Of a stretch of 64,000 nucleotides of DNA, positions 17,310 to 25,710 are shown one piece after another. Location of the stretch: positions 372,001-436,000 of the forward strand of contig JAPOWH010000002.1 of NCBI GenBank assembly GCA_026707735.1, written 5' to 3'. Numbering within the stretch: position 1 is the first letter of the stretch; every line of letters begins with the position of its first letter. A program made the translations under genes and the position numbers. The notes below the pieces were generated by a model. It made no database searches. It saw only the letters and a list, made by a program, of their open reading frames with translations, and had not been told where the DNA came from. Origin of the DNA: Gammaproteobacteria bacterium. GTDB lineage: Bacteria; Pseudomonadota; Gammaproteobacteria; Pseudomonadales; Azotimanducaceae.

Positions 17310-18596
17310 ATGAACGTTCTGGTTGTGGGATCGGGAGGACGCGAACATGCCTTGGCGTGGTGTTTCGCAAAAGCGTCAAGCGTGGAACAAGTCTTCGTTG
17401 CCCCGGGAAACCCCGGCTGTCAAGGCGAGCACGGGGTGTCTAATGTTGAAATCGATCCTTCTGATTTCTCTGCATTGGCTAAGTTGGTTCAAACTGAGCG
17501 CGTTGACCTAACTGTAGTGGGACCAGAGCAACCGATTTCAGAAGGCATACGTGACTACTTCGATCGGTTCGATCTCGCGTGTTTTGCGCCGACCAAGGCT
17601 GCAGGACGATTAGAGTCCTCAAAGTCATTCGCCAAAGATTTCATGTCTCGTAACAATATTCCGACTGCCGGCGCATTTATTACTCAGGACTTAGAAGAAG
17701 CAAGCGAGTTCATCCACCAGAAGGGAGCTCCAATCGTGGTGAAAGCCGACGGTCTTGCGGCTGGCAAGGGCGTAACGGTTGCTCGGACTACTTCGGAAGC
17801 CCTCGAGGCAGCAGCGGGTATGCTGACCGAGGCAAGATTTGGCGATGCTGGAGCAACTGTTGTCATTGAGGATTTCATGGATGGCGAAGAAGCCAGTTTC
17901 ACGCTGCTGTCGGATGGCGTGGACGTGCTGCCCTTGGCATCAAGCCAGGACCACAAACCTATATTCGATGGAGACAAAGGTCCGAACACGGGAGGGATGG
18001 GTGCGTACTCGCCAGCTCCGGTTGTGTGCTCTCGCGTGTATGAGAAAGTGATGCACAAGATCGTCAAACCCACGATACAAGGTATGGCTAGCGAGGGTTC
18101 ACCATTCCAGGGATTTCTCTACATTGGACTCATGGTGGTCGGGGACGAACCGCGTGTAGTTGAGTACAACTGTAGATTCGGAGACCCAGAAGCACAGCCC
18201 GTATTGATGCGGATGAAATCCGACTTGGCGCTACTATGCTCGGCCGCTTTGGAGGGAGGATTGAGGAATCACCAAATCGACTTTGCAAACGAATGTGCGG
18301 TTGGCGTCGTACTCGCTTCCGAGGGCTACCCCAATAAATATGACGTGGGGTTTCCAATAGCTGGACTAGACGACGAAATGCCAAATGCAAAGGTTTTCCA
18401 TGCCGGCACACGGAATCTGAATGGGCAGACTGTTACCAATGGCGGACGAGTCCTAACTGTTGTCGGTCTCGGCGACGACATTGTCGATGCTCAGAAAGCA
18501 GCTTATGATCGGGCGTCCAACATTAAGTGGGATGGAATGCAAATGCGAAGTGACATTGGACATCGCGCGGTAGAGCGATTGAATCAGCCGGGCTAG
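17310..18596 (+). CDS. purD: Phosphoribosylamine-glycine ligase (GAR synthetase)
   Basis: A 428-residue ATP-grasp enzyme. It begins MNVLVVGSGGREHALAW, the family signature, with APGNPGC shortly after. VGPEQPISEGI and PTKAAGRLESSKSFAKDFM precede the ATP-grasp domain, in which VVKADGLAAGKGV binds ATP and NTGGMGAYSPAPV, GFLYIGLMV and VEYNCRFGDPE mark the catalytic and metal-binding core. It joins glycine to phosphoribosylamine in de novo purine synthesis. SD GGAGACAGG-like bases precede the ATG. It lies between purH and coq7 in the same direction and is probably cotranscribed with purH. Confidence 0.97.
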   Translation: MNVLVVGSGGREHALAWCFAKASSVEQVFVAPGNPGCQGEHGVSNVEIDPSDFSALAKLVQTERVDLTVVGPEQPISEGIRDYFDRFDLACFAPTKAAGRLESSKSFAKDFMSRNNIPTAGAFITQDLEEASEFIHQKGAPIVVKADGLAAGKGVTVARTTSEALEAAAGMLTEARFGDAGATVVIEDFMDGEEASFTLLSDGVDVLPLASSQDHKPIFDGDKGPNTGGMGAYSPAPVVCSRVYEKVMHKIVKPTIQGMASEGSPFQGFLYIGLMVVGDEPRVVEYNCRFGDPEAQPVLMRMKSDLALLCSAALEGGLRNHQIDFANECAVGVVLASEGYPNKYDVGFPIAGLDDEMPNAKVFHAGTRNLNGQTVTNGGRVLTVVGLGDDIVDAQKAAYDRASNIKWDGMQMRSDIGHRAVERLNQPG

Positions 18597-18609
18597 CTTT
18601 GGGCGCAGA

Positions 18610-19242
18610 ATGAATGTAGGCAACGAAGGACTGCTTGATCGCCTGATAGGTGTTTTGGATACCGGATTGAGGACGGTGACCAGTCGGGGAGAAGTATCCA
18701 ACGCAACCAAAATTTCAGACGAAGAGCTCTCAATCCAAGAGCAAGCGAAGTCAGCATCGTTGATGCGCGTGAATCATACCGGCGAAGTCTGCGCCCAAGG
18801 ACTCTATGAAGGTCAAGCATTGGTGTCTCGAAGTGCTCCTCTTCGTTCCGAGCTTCTCGTTGCTGCTGAAGAAGAAAGAAACCACTTGCTTTGGTGCAAC
18901 CAGCGGCTACAGGAATTGCAGTCCGGTCCCAGCATGCTGGTTCCCGTGTTCTACGGGATGTCAGTGTGCGTAGGAGCACTTGTTGGACTTGCGGGTGACA
19001 GGGTCAGCCAAGGGTTTGTCGAAGCAACCGAGGACCAGGTATGCAGACACCTGGACCGACATCTTGACGAAATGTCATCCAACGACAGGAGAAGCCGTGA
19101 CATTCTTGAGAAGATCCGCGATGACGAAAAGCGCCACGGACAAAATGCCTTGGACCGCGGAGGGGTTCAATTCCCACATGCTGTCAAGAGTGGAATGACG
19201 TTGCTATCGAAAATCATGACCGCAACGACACGACGGATTTGA
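18610..19242 (+). CDS. coq7: Demethoxyubiquinol hydroxylase (Coq7 type)
   Basis: A 210-residue Coq7/CLK-1 family di-iron hydroxylase. The conserved iron ligands appear in MRVNHTGEVCAQGLYEGQAL (Glu), EEERNHLLW (Glu and His), DEMSSNDRRSRDIL, and RDDEKRHGQNAL (Glu and His), as expected for the paired ExxH motifs. It would hydroxylate demethoxyubiquinol in ubiquinone synthesis at the inner membrane, which implies an aerobically respiring, ubiquinone-using organism. It follows purD by 13 bp. The gene converges on the metallophosphoesterase gene with only 10 bp between stops and no obvious terminator. Confidence 0.93.
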   Translation: MNVGNEGLLDRLIGVLDTGLRTVTSRGEVSNATKISDEELSIQEQAKSASLMRVNHTGEVCAQGLYEGQALVSRSAPLRSELLVAAEEERNHLLWCNQRLQELQSGPSMLVPVFYGMSVCVGALVGLAGDRVSQGFVEATEDQVCRHLDRHLDEMSSNDRRSRDILEKIRDDEKRHGQNALDRGGVQFPHAVKSGMTLLSKIMTATTRRI

Positions 19243-19252
19243 TTGCCTAGTC

Positions 19253-20020
19253 CTAGCAGTACCCGTCGCGGGCCAGTCGAGTCCACGGGTCGGTCTTCCC
19301 AATACCGAATCCGCTAAGCAGGCTGTCTTCGAACCAGGCACGAAACTCCGGATATTCATCCAAAGGCTGCACACGATGCAATGCGCTAATCCACGGGCTA
19401 GGATCGTAGGAAACCTGTCGATGTTCGAATTGGTTCTCCTCGATCACACCGTAGCACGCCAAGACCTTCCCACACCTGTTCTGTCCGACGCTACCAGGAT
19501 TGATGAATTCCCTGTTTCCCACGCGTCTCCTGAACTGCACATGAGAGTGCCCGAAAAAAACGGTAGACGCCTTTGTGTATTGTGCGATTGCATTGAAGTC
19601 GTCGTCGGGGCTGTGTGGAATTAAATGGCGGACTCGACCAGGAACGTATCCGTGGCATAAATGCACATCGGCATTTCCCACACGATAGTCCCCATATTCG
19701 TTTAGGTCTCTTAAGAATTCCAAGTCTTCGTGGCTAAGCTGAGTTCGCACCCAATCGTTAAATGCTCTCCAAGGAGGGGGCCAATTTTGGGTGAGAGATG
19801 CATCCAACATTTCAAGATCATGGTTGCCATATATCTGAATTCCTGATAGGGAGCGCAGAAGTTCCAACGTTTCCGTGGGTTGGGGTCCCGGAGAGACAGA
19901 GTCGCCAAGGAACAGCACGATATCGAAATCTCCTTCTGAATCCACAATGGCTTGTAGCGCTTCTCGATTGCCGTGAATGTCGGCAATCACCAACACTTTT
20001 TGGTTCGTGTCGTTAATCAC
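19253..20020 (-). CDS. Calcineurin-like metallophosphoesterase family protein
   Basis: A 255-residue member of the YfcE/MJ0936-like metallophosphoesterases. The metal-ligand blocks are all present in order: ADIHGNREAL (DxH), LFLGDSVSPGP (GD), IYGNHDLEML (GNHD), HLCHGYVPGR (His), and VFFGHSHVQFRR (GHxH), followed by FINPGSVGQNR, the family's closing motif. It should be a di-metal phosphodiesterase or phosphatase in the cytoplasm; the substrate is unknown. A second, different member of the superfamily lies at 56895-57488. It is divergent from rpe across a 365-bp gap. Confidence 0.85.
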   Translation of the reverse strand: MINDTNQKVLVIADIHGNREALQAIVDSEGDFDIVLFLGDSVSPGPQPTETLELLRSLSGIQIYGNHDLEMLDASLTQNWPPPWRAFNDWVRTQLSHEDLEFLRDLNEYGDYRVGNADVHLCHGYVPGRVRHLIPHSPDDDFNAIAQYTKASTVFFGHSHVQFRRRVGNREFINPGSVGQNRCGKVLACYGVIEENQFEHRQVSYDPSPWISALHRVQPLDEYPEFRAWFEDSLLSGFGIGKTDPWTRLARDGYC

Positions 20021-20385
20021 AACGTGCCGAAATGATTGATTGATTAGAAAGCAATTGCTAGTGCCTGTAGACCGTAAGCGCTGTTACGACAAATTCTATT
20101 GTTGTCGCCTGTCCTTCGACCCGTATAGCGCATTTGGACGCTAGCAGAAATAGCCATCCAGTATGAGGATGGCAGGAATGCATCTACCCTTTGTGGCTAT
20201 GGAGTCTGAATATGGCCATAGTTCAATTGCTATGGATTTTGCAATCACATGGTGAGTGGCGAACACGTTCCAACTCATAGGAGGGTTGACTCGGCCATTA
20301 AAATCACCGGTGCAGATCACGGTTTCAGTTATGAATTGAATTGGCCAGATCTTTCGGGCATTGCGAATCCTAGTTTCTCCACTGT
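20021..20385. other. 365-bp intergenic region with two perfect inverted repeats
   Basis: This lies between two divergent starts and should contain promoters for the metallophosphoesterase gene and rpe. Two perfect inverted repeats are visible: CGACAA/TTGTCG (20087-20092 and 20102-20107) and GCCATCC/GGATGGC (20153-20159 and 20167-20173, 7-base loop). Neither is followed by a T run, so they are not simple terminators; operator sites or a small RNA structure are possible. I see no coding sequence. Confidence 0.35.
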
Positions 20386-21060
20386 ATGAAGTACCTTATC
20401 GCTCCCTCCATATTGGCTGCCGACTTTTCGTGTTTGGGCACAGAAGTCAAGCAGGTTCTAGACGCTGGGGCAGATGTAATTCACTTTGACGTTATGGACA
20501 ACCACTATGTCCCAAACCTCAGTTTTGGACCCGTGGTACTTGAGTCGCTAAAGAGGCGTTTTCCGGATGTGCCTTTCGATGTCCACCTAATGGTCAAACC
20601 CGTTGAAGGAATGATCGACGCATTTCTTGCAGGCGGAGCTTCCTACATTTCCATACACCCAGAATCAACGGAACACCCGCACGCCGCGCTGAGTCGGATT
20701 CGTAATGGTGGAGCGAAGGCGGGCATCGTTGTCAATCCTGGGACTTCGCTAGATGTTGTGCTACCTATGTTGGAAGAGGCTGATTTGCTTCTCATAATGT
20801 CGGTGAATCCAGGATTCGGCGGCCAAAAGTTCATCTCGAGCAGCATTGAAAAAGTGAGAACCGCCAAGATAGTGCTGCAAGAGCTAGAGCATGAAGTGAG
20901 ATTGGAAATCGATGGTGGGGTCACTGTGGAAAACATCGGTGCGTTGGCGGCAGCGGGAGCAGACATGTTTGTCGCAGGTTCTTCGATTTTTGGCAAAGAG
21001 GACTATTGCCAAGCAATAGCCGATATGCGAGCGGAGTTGGCATCTACCTCCGGTGCATAA
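20386..21060 (+). CDS. rpe: Ribulose-phosphate 3-epimerase
   Basis: A 224-residue TIM-barrel epimerase of normal length. It begins with IAPSILAADFSCLG and contains VIHFDVMDNHYVPNLSFGP (metal-binding His and catalytic Asp region), FDVHLMVKPVE, the second signature LLIMSVNPGFGGQKFI, and LEIDGGVTVENI with the second catalytic Asp. It interconverts ribulose 5-phosphate and xylulose 5-phosphate in the pentose phosphate pathway. The gph gene starts inside its last codons (8-bp overlap), a common arrangement in gammaproteobacteria. Confidence 0.96.
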   Translation: MKYLIAPSILAADFSCLGTEVKQVLDAGADVIHFDVMDNHYVPNLSFGPVVLESLKRRFPDVPFDVHLMVKPVEGMIDAFLAGGASYISIHPESTEHPHAALSRIRNGGAKAGIVVNPGTSLDVVLPMLEEADLLLIMSVNPGFGGQKFISSSIEKVRTAKIVLQELEHEVRLEIDGGVTVENIGALAAAGADMFVAGSSIFGKEDYCQAIADMRAELASTSGA

Positions 21061-21700
21061 GGCTTACTTATTCGATTTGGATGGAACGCTGGTCGATACG
21101 GCACCAGATCTACACAATTCTCTCAATCACGTTCTCGCGAAGATCGATCAAGGACCGGTCACGCTCAATCTCGCGCGACATTGGGTTGGACATGGAGCAA
21201 GAGCCATGATCACCAATGCTCTCGTGGACGTTGGTGTCAACGGGGCTTCAGAGGAGACCCTTGATCGACTGCATGAAGTCTTCATTGACCATTACAGCAA
21301 CCACATTGCAGACTTGAGCCGGCCCCTACACGACGCTGAAGCGCTGTTGCAGCGCTTGACTGCAGAATCAATTCCTGTCGGCGTGGTAACAAACAAGCGT
21401 TACGACCTGTCGTACGACCTACTAAAGACATTGGACCTGTATCGCTATGTAGGTGTACTCGTAGGTGGGGACACGCTGCAGGTTCAGAAGCCAATGGCGG
21501 AACCGGTTCTTTATGCATGCAATGAGCTTGACATAGATCCGCGCCACACCCTGTTTGTGGGTGACTCCATTACGGACGTGCGCTGTGCACGCGCTGCGGG
21601 CTGCCAAGTAGCGGTTGTACGGGACGGTTACAACCAAGGTGTGCCGGCCGAGTCTCTGGGCGCAGATCGAGTATTCGATTCGTTCTTGGACTTGATCTAA
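21053..21700 (+). CDS. gph: Phosphoglycolate phosphatase (HAD family)
   Basis: A 215-residue HAD-superfamily phosphatase. Motif I is FDLDGTLVDTAPDL at residues 7-20, with the nucleophile Asp. Motif II is VVTNKRYDLSYDLL, with the Thr. The motif III Lys lies in VQKPMAEPVLYA and motif IV is FVGDSITDVRCARAAGC, with the metal-binding acidic residues. It removes phosphate from 2-phosphoglycolate formed during DNA repair or oxygenation. The start is a GTG at 21053 that overlaps the rpe stop by 8 bp, so translation is likely coupled. The usual downstream partner trpE is not here. Confidence 0.92.
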   Translation: MHKAYLFDLDGTLVDTAPDLHNSLNHVLAKIDQGPVTLNLARHWVGHGARAMITNALVDVGVNGASEETLDRLHEVFIDHYSNHIADLSRPLHDAEALLQRLTAESIPVGVVTNKRYDLSYDLLKTLDLYRYVGVLVGGDTLQVQKPMAEPVLYACNELDIDPRHTLFVGDSITDVRCARAAGCQVAVVRDGYNQGVPAESLGADRVFDSFLDLI

Positions 21701-21878
21701 CTGTCTGAGAGCAATTACATCGACACGCAGCACTTGGCGCGGGATGAACTCCTACAGGCGAATACGTGGCGAATTGCATTGTTTCCTATGTCCAAATTGA
21801 GGATGTTCAACCGGTTTTTCGCCAAGATCGCAAGTGCTAGCATAGATCGGTCGCCATACAGACAGCGGATGTTGCCTG

Positions 21879-22640
21879 ATGTTTGAGAATTCAATGGGTC
21901 GTGGGTCACGCTGGACGTTGCTCCTGTGTCTACTACTCGTACCGACACTGCCGACAAACAGCGATGAACCTGTGGTCCTCAAGGAACTGGATGCGGGCGA
22001 AGGAGTCAGGGAATCCGGAACTCAATTGATGCAACTATCGTTAGGACTTCACCAGCTGGAACCAGAATCTGACGACGCGACTAGCCTGCTCATCGGTGTG
22101 CATGGTTTTCGAAGTGAGGGCTATGAATGGGTCTATCCCCTGCAGACTATGGACGATGAGGAAACAACAACCTTCTTCTATCGATGGGACTATACACAGT
22201 GTCCCGACCAATCTGCAGGAGGACTGGTGCAGGCGATCAAGGAACTGCTAGATTCGGATGGAGATACTACAAAGATTACGGTTGTCGGTCACAGCTTGGG
22301 TGGAGTATTGGTGTCGGCCTTGGTTGAAGACTGGCCATTCGAACAGGCGACGGATCTTCATGCAGTGGCCGCTCCTCTTGCTGGTCTCGATTCATTTGCG
22401 GACAAATGCGGAAAGTTTCTGCCCGATACGATTCGCCCCACAATCAGGTTTCTCCAATGGAGAACGCAACACAAGCTAGATGGAGCGTATAGGAATTTAG
22501 AGAATGATCCACAAGTCGTTGACATTGAAGGAAGTGTTGCAGTTACCTTGCCGGAAACCTACCGGGAGCGACGGTTGGGACACAACTGGGCAGTCAGTTG
22601 GGTGGCAGATCGCATAGCCAATGCCAAGAAATCGGAATGA
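21879..22640 (+). CDS. Secreted alpha/beta hydrolase
   Basis: A 253-residue protein with a signal peptide (SRWTLLLCLLLVPTLP, cleaved near residue 27). The alpha/beta-hydrolase core has LLIGVHGFRSEGYEW, the oxyanion-hole HG segment, and ITVVGHSLGGVLVSAL, the GxSxG nucleophile elbow. The catalytic His is probably the one in RRLGHNWAVSWV near the C-terminus, the position seen in lipases of this kind. Export to the periplasm or outside would allow lipid or ester cleavage. The 3' end overlaps the next gene in an ATGA arrangement, so the two are coupled. Confidence 0.75.
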   Translation: MFENSMGRGSRWTLLLCLLLVPTLPTNSDEPVVLKELDAGEGVRESGTQLMQLSLGLHQLEPESDDATSLLIGVHGFRSEGYEWVYPLQTMDDEETTTFFYRWDYTQCPDQSAGGLVQAIKELLDSDGDTTKITVVGHSLGGVLVSALVEDWPFEQATDLHAVAAPLAGLDSFADKCGKFLPDTIRPTIRFLQWRTQHKLDGAYRNLENDPQVVDIEGSVAVTLPETYRERRLGHNWAVSWVADRIANAKKSE

Positions 22641-23146
22641 ATGTCCACCTGCCCGACACGCCGTCTAATGGCGAACATTCGGTTAGTTCAGCTCCCACGC
22701 ATGATCTAAACGTCTGCCTTGTTGTAAGCGGTCCTAATACAGGTGGCGGCATGGAACGCCATGTAAGCGATCTTGCCAATGGTTTGGCTGATCGACATGA
22801 TGTGCATGTATTGGCTCACGACTCGTATCGGCAGCTATTTGGCAGTAGCGTCAATTTTCGCGACGTAGGTTTTACGAGCTGGCGATTTGACGTGTTGTTT
22901 CTTTGGCAATTCCTTAGAGAGATCCGAGATATTCGACCAACCATAGTTCACGCTCATGGCAGAAAAGCTGGTCAAGTAATTGCACTAACCCGCCGATTCT
23001 TTGATGCCCCCTGCATTCTTACGGTTCACAATCTAAGTCGAGACCCGCTTCTCTACAGTAGATTTGACAGCGTGATAGCCGTCAGCAGTCTAGTCGCTCA
23101 AGGAATTGAACACTCGAGACTTTACACCGTTTACAACGGGTGCTAG
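22637..23146 (+). CDS. Glycosyltransferase family 4, N-terminal half, broken by frameshift
   Basis: The N-terminal acceptor-binding half of a GT-B glycosyltransferase. It starts at the ATG of an ATGA overlap with the hydrolase gene. The glycine-rich loop GPNTGGGMERHVSDLANGL is typical of GT4 enzymes, and PTIVHAHGRKAGQVIAL and DSVIAVSSLVAQGI are further family segments. The frame stops at TAG after TVYNGC. In intact homologues YNG is followed by Val or Ile and a linker; here the rest continues in another frame from 23140. One extra G in the run 23138-23140 would fuse the halves into about 345 residues, normal for the family. Confidence 0.65.
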   Translation: MNVHLPDTPSNGEHSVSSAPTHDLNVCLVVSGPNTGGGMERHVSDLANGLADRHDVHVLAHDSYRQLFGSSVNFRDVGFTSWRFDVLFLWQFLREIRDIRPTIVHAHGRKAGQVIALTRRFFDAPCILTVHNLSRDPLLYSRFDSVIAVSSLVAQGIEHSRLYTVYNGC

Positions 23147-23673
23147 TGAATCCGTCCATTAGCGCAATTGCCGTAGGTCGACTTGTTCCGATCAAGAACT
23201 TTGACGTTGTTCTCGATGCGTGGGTTGACATCCCCATACCTTTGCAAATCGTGGGCGATGGGCCCCTGTCTAAGGTGCTAGCTCAGCATGCAGATCGATT
23301 GGATTTGTTGGACAGAGTCAAATTCCTTGGCGAGAGGTCCGATGTGCCCGAGCTGATGGCAGACTCATCCTTTTTGATTTCGGCGTCGTCTCGGGAAGGT
23401 TTTTCATACGTAGTTCTTGAAGCCTTGCGTTCGCGTCTTGTTGTAGTGTCTACCGCAACTGGAATAGCAACGGACCTAGTTCCTCAAAAGTACTTGATCT
23501 CGGAACCGTCAGCAATACAGATTGCATCTGTCGTAACGGCGTCACTCGCCTCGTTTGACCAAGCAAGAACCGATTTTGCTACTGCATGGGAAGCGTCCGA
23601 AAAGCTAACGGTTCAACAAATGATTCAAGAAACTGAGAGTGTCTACGCCAAAACCATTGGCGAGTCCGGCTGA
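23140..23673 (+). CDS. Glycosyltransferase family 4, C-terminal half, broken by frameshift
   Basis: The nucleotide-sugar-binding half of the same GT4 enzyme. It opens at a GTG overlapping the end of the first half by 7 bp. Diagnostic segments are IAVGRLVPIKNFDVVLDAW, IVGDGPLSKVLAQHA, VKFLGERSDVPELMADS and the nucleotide-diphosphate-binding ISASSREGFSYVVLEAL, the E-x7-E motif. Without the first half it would not be an active transferase. It could only be made separately if ribosomes restart at the GTG. The sugar donor and acceptor cannot be inferred. Confidence 0.65.
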   Translation: MLVNPSISAIAVGRLVPIKNFDVVLDAWVDIPIPLQIVGDGPLSKVLAQHADRLDLLDRVKFLGERSDVPELMADSSFLISASSREGFSYVVLEALRSRLVVVSTATGIATDLVPQKYLISEPSAIQIASVVTASLASFDQARTDFATAWEASEKLTVQQMIQETESVYAKTIGESG

Positions 23674-23680
23674 CAGCGGC

Positions 23681-23723
23681 TCTGCAACAATGCAGAAAGG
23701 GGCTGCTCAATACCTCTAGGAAG
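23681..23723. terminator. Stem-loop between convergent genes
   Basis: TCTGCA (23681-23686), loop ACAA, TGCAGA (23691-23696) form a perfect six-base stem just after the glycosyltransferase stop and before the convergent PEBP gene end. An outer CAGC/GCTG pairing can extend it. There is no clear T run, so an intrinsic terminator is only possible. Confidence 0.3.
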
Positions 23724-24200
23724 TTAATCCCTAGTGTAGGTTCCCACAAGGCGATTCATGCCAATCACAGCAGGTTCGATCGTCTTGAACAATTCCAACA
23801 TGCTCATTCCCGCAGGCAATTCAAGATTTGCGTTCAACGCGAATACCCAAAAGTAGTATCGGTGAACTCCATGTCCTGGAGGCGGCATTGGACCACCATA
23901 ACCCGGATTTCCAAAATCATTCCTACCTTGGGTGTAGTCAGAGCAATCTTCGGGAAGTTCGCGTGCGGAACCCGGGATGCCGTAGAGCACCCAATGAACG
24001 TAGCCGTAGGCATCTGGCGTCAGCAACGGCGCATCTGGGTCATGGCAGACGATAGCGAAGGACTGGGTGCCGTCAGGAACGTCGTTCCACGTCAATTGCG
24101 GGGAGACATCTCTACCTTCTCCCGTGTGTTCCTTTGGTATTCGTGCTCCGTGCTCGAATGCAGAACTTGACAGTGACATTGTTGTAAGTGCAAAGCCCAT
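23724..24200 (-). CDS. YbhB/YbcL family phosphatidylethanolamine-binding protein (PEBP)
   Basis: A 158-residue PEBP-fold protein. It has DVSPQLTWNDVPDGTQSFAI and CHDPDAPLLTPDAYGYVHWVLYGIP, the conserved ligand-pocket block with the DPDAP motif, followed by GPMPPPGHGVHRYYFWVFAL, the second block. Family members are called Raf-kinase-inhibitor-like by homology with eukaryotic proteins, but the bacterial function is not settled. No signal peptide is clear; the N-terminus MGFALTTMSLSSSAF is only weakly hydrophobic. Confidence 0.88.
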   Translation of the reverse strand: MGFALTTMSLSSSAFEHGARIPKEHTGEGRDVSPQLTWNDVPDGTQSFAIVCHDPDAPLLTPDAYGYVHWVLYGIPGSARELPEDCSDYTQGRNDFGNPGYGGPMPPPGHGVHRYYFWVFALNANLELPAGMSMLELFKTIEPAVIGMNRLVGTYTRD

Positions 24201-24413
24201 AGCCGTACCTCCAAATAGATTTCAATTGGGATTTATTGTTCAGCTTACTTTTATGGTTGTGGCTGCACAAGCATAACTTCCCGATTCTAGATGCTGCTGT
24301 TCCTCTCTGTCACGTTCAATAAGAAGGCAAAATGCCTCTAGGTACGCTTTGCATTTGCGATACTTCGTAGCACGATGGGTTGTGGGTGTGACACTTAAGG
24401 AAAATCGTCGGAT

Positions 24414-25262
24414 ATGAAGACAGAGCTGAATTGGCGGGACGGAATTCACTTCGCAGCAACGACCAGCACCGGAATCGTTGTGCAAGTCGACGGACCTCCA
24501 GATATGGGTGGCAAAGGTGGAGGCGCACGTCCCATGGATCTAATGCTCATGGGAATTGGTAGTTGCACTGCGGTGGACGTCATGCATATGTTGCACAAGG
24601 CACGCTGCAATGTGACACGGTGCACGACACAGATATCCGCAAAGCGAGCCGATACGCACCCTCAAGTATTCGAGCAAATCCACATCAACTTTCTCCTTGC
24701 AGGATCCGGTTTGACCGAAAGTAAAGTCGAACGGGTATTAAAGTTGAGCAAGGAAAAATACTGCTCAGCATCGATCATGATGCAGCGGGCTGGGGTAGAA
24801 GTTTCCTACGATTGGGAGTTTTTGCCAGAGGAGCCGGCATTCAGTACTGATGGTAACGAAGTTCCGCCAACTATGGGTCTGCATCATGTAGCGCTGATCT
24901 CTGAGCGCTACGAGGACTCACGACGGTTCTATACAAAGTGCATGGGACTCGACGTTGAATGGGAGCCTGACCGCGACAATGTGTATTTGACGTCCGGGCG
25001 TGACAATTTGGCAATTCACCGATGTCAGCCTATGGACAGTGGACCTGATTCCAAACTTGACCACATTGGATTTGTCGTTGAGGAGGAGCGTTATGTAGAC
25101 ATGTGGTTCGACTATTTGAAGTCGCAAGCTATCGACATTGAAGGGGAGCCCAAGTCACATCGAGACGGTGCGCGAAGCTTCTACGCATTTGACCCGGATG
25201 GGACAAAGGTACAGATCATCTACCATCCGCCGCTGGCGGGTGCTCAGCAAGAGAGCGGGTGA
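24414..25262 (+). CDS. OsmC-domain / VOC (glyoxalase-like) fusion protein
   Basis: A 282-residue protein made of two domains. Residues about 1-137 are an OsmC/Ohr-like domain with the two redox Cys positions preserved: C51 in MGIGSCTAVDVMHML and C117 in KEKYCSASIMM. Residues about 153-272 are a VOC domain starting GLHHVALISERYEDSRRFY and ending FDPDGTKVQIIYHPP. OsmC-type proteins reduce organic peroxides; VOC domains form metal-dependent glyoxalase or dioxygenase folds. In the VOC half, the position of the usual metal-ligand Glu near the end of the domain appears to be Gln. The frame is continuous, with no internal start signal, so a true fusion is likely. Confidence 0.78.
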   Translation: MKTELNWRDGIHFAATTSTGIVVQVDGPPDMGGKGGGARPMDLMLMGIGSCTAVDVMHMLHKARCNVTRCTTQISAKRADTHPQVFEQIHINFLLAGSGLTESKVERVLKLSKEKYCSASIMMQRAGVEVSYDWEFLPEEPAFSTDGNEVPPTMGLHHVALISERYEDSRRFYTKCMGLDVEWEPDRDNVYLTSGRDNLAIHRCQPMDSGPDSKLDHIGFVVEEERYVDMWFDYLKSQAIDIEGEPKSHRDGARSFYAFDPDGTKVQIIYHPPLAGAQQESG

Positions 25263-25285
25263 CTGTTCGGTTGCGTCGGATTCGA

Positions 25286-25525
25286 CTAGGATTCGCTGGT
25301 TCTTTGAATGGTTCTGTATTCCAGCAAGACGTTCACAAGAATGCAAAGAACTGGGTAGGCGATGAAGTAGAAGAACACTAAAACGCTCATCACGTTAGTG
25401 CCGATAGTTTGTGCGTCCGCTAAGAACTGAATTACAAGTATGAGCACCACTCCGCACACTGCGCACCCTATGTAAAAGACAGAACGCTGAACCGCCTTGA
25501 CCAAGGCAATTAATAGTGATCGCAT
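25286..25525 (-). CDS. Small two-helix membrane protein, unknown
   Basis: A 79-residue open frame with two strong hydrophobic helices, residues about 16-36 (SVFYIGCAVCGVVLILVIQF) and about 44-68 (VMSVLVFFYFIAYPVLCILVNV), and a charged C-terminus. There is no family I recognise. The composition looks like a genuine membrane protein, but the ribosome binding site is weak. It lies convergent with the OsmC-VOC gene, with 23 bp between them. Confidence 0.45.
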   Translation of the reverse strand: MRSLLIALVKAVQRSVFYIGCAVCGVVLILVIQFLADAQTIGTNVMSVLVFFYFIAYPVLCILVNVLLEYRTIQRTSES

Positions 25526-25710
25526 AGTCTCATTTCAGCAGAAGTTCACTACAAGCACGAAACTGCAGGTAATTCGTACCCTATATTTTATTTGGGTCCA
25601 ATTCTTGAATTTTCAAGCGTTCTGGATGAAATATCCCAAAGAAATTTACTTCCACTTTCAGTGAATCAATAGCAAGGGTGGTTGCAGACTACTTCATTCG
25701 GAGAAGTTGG

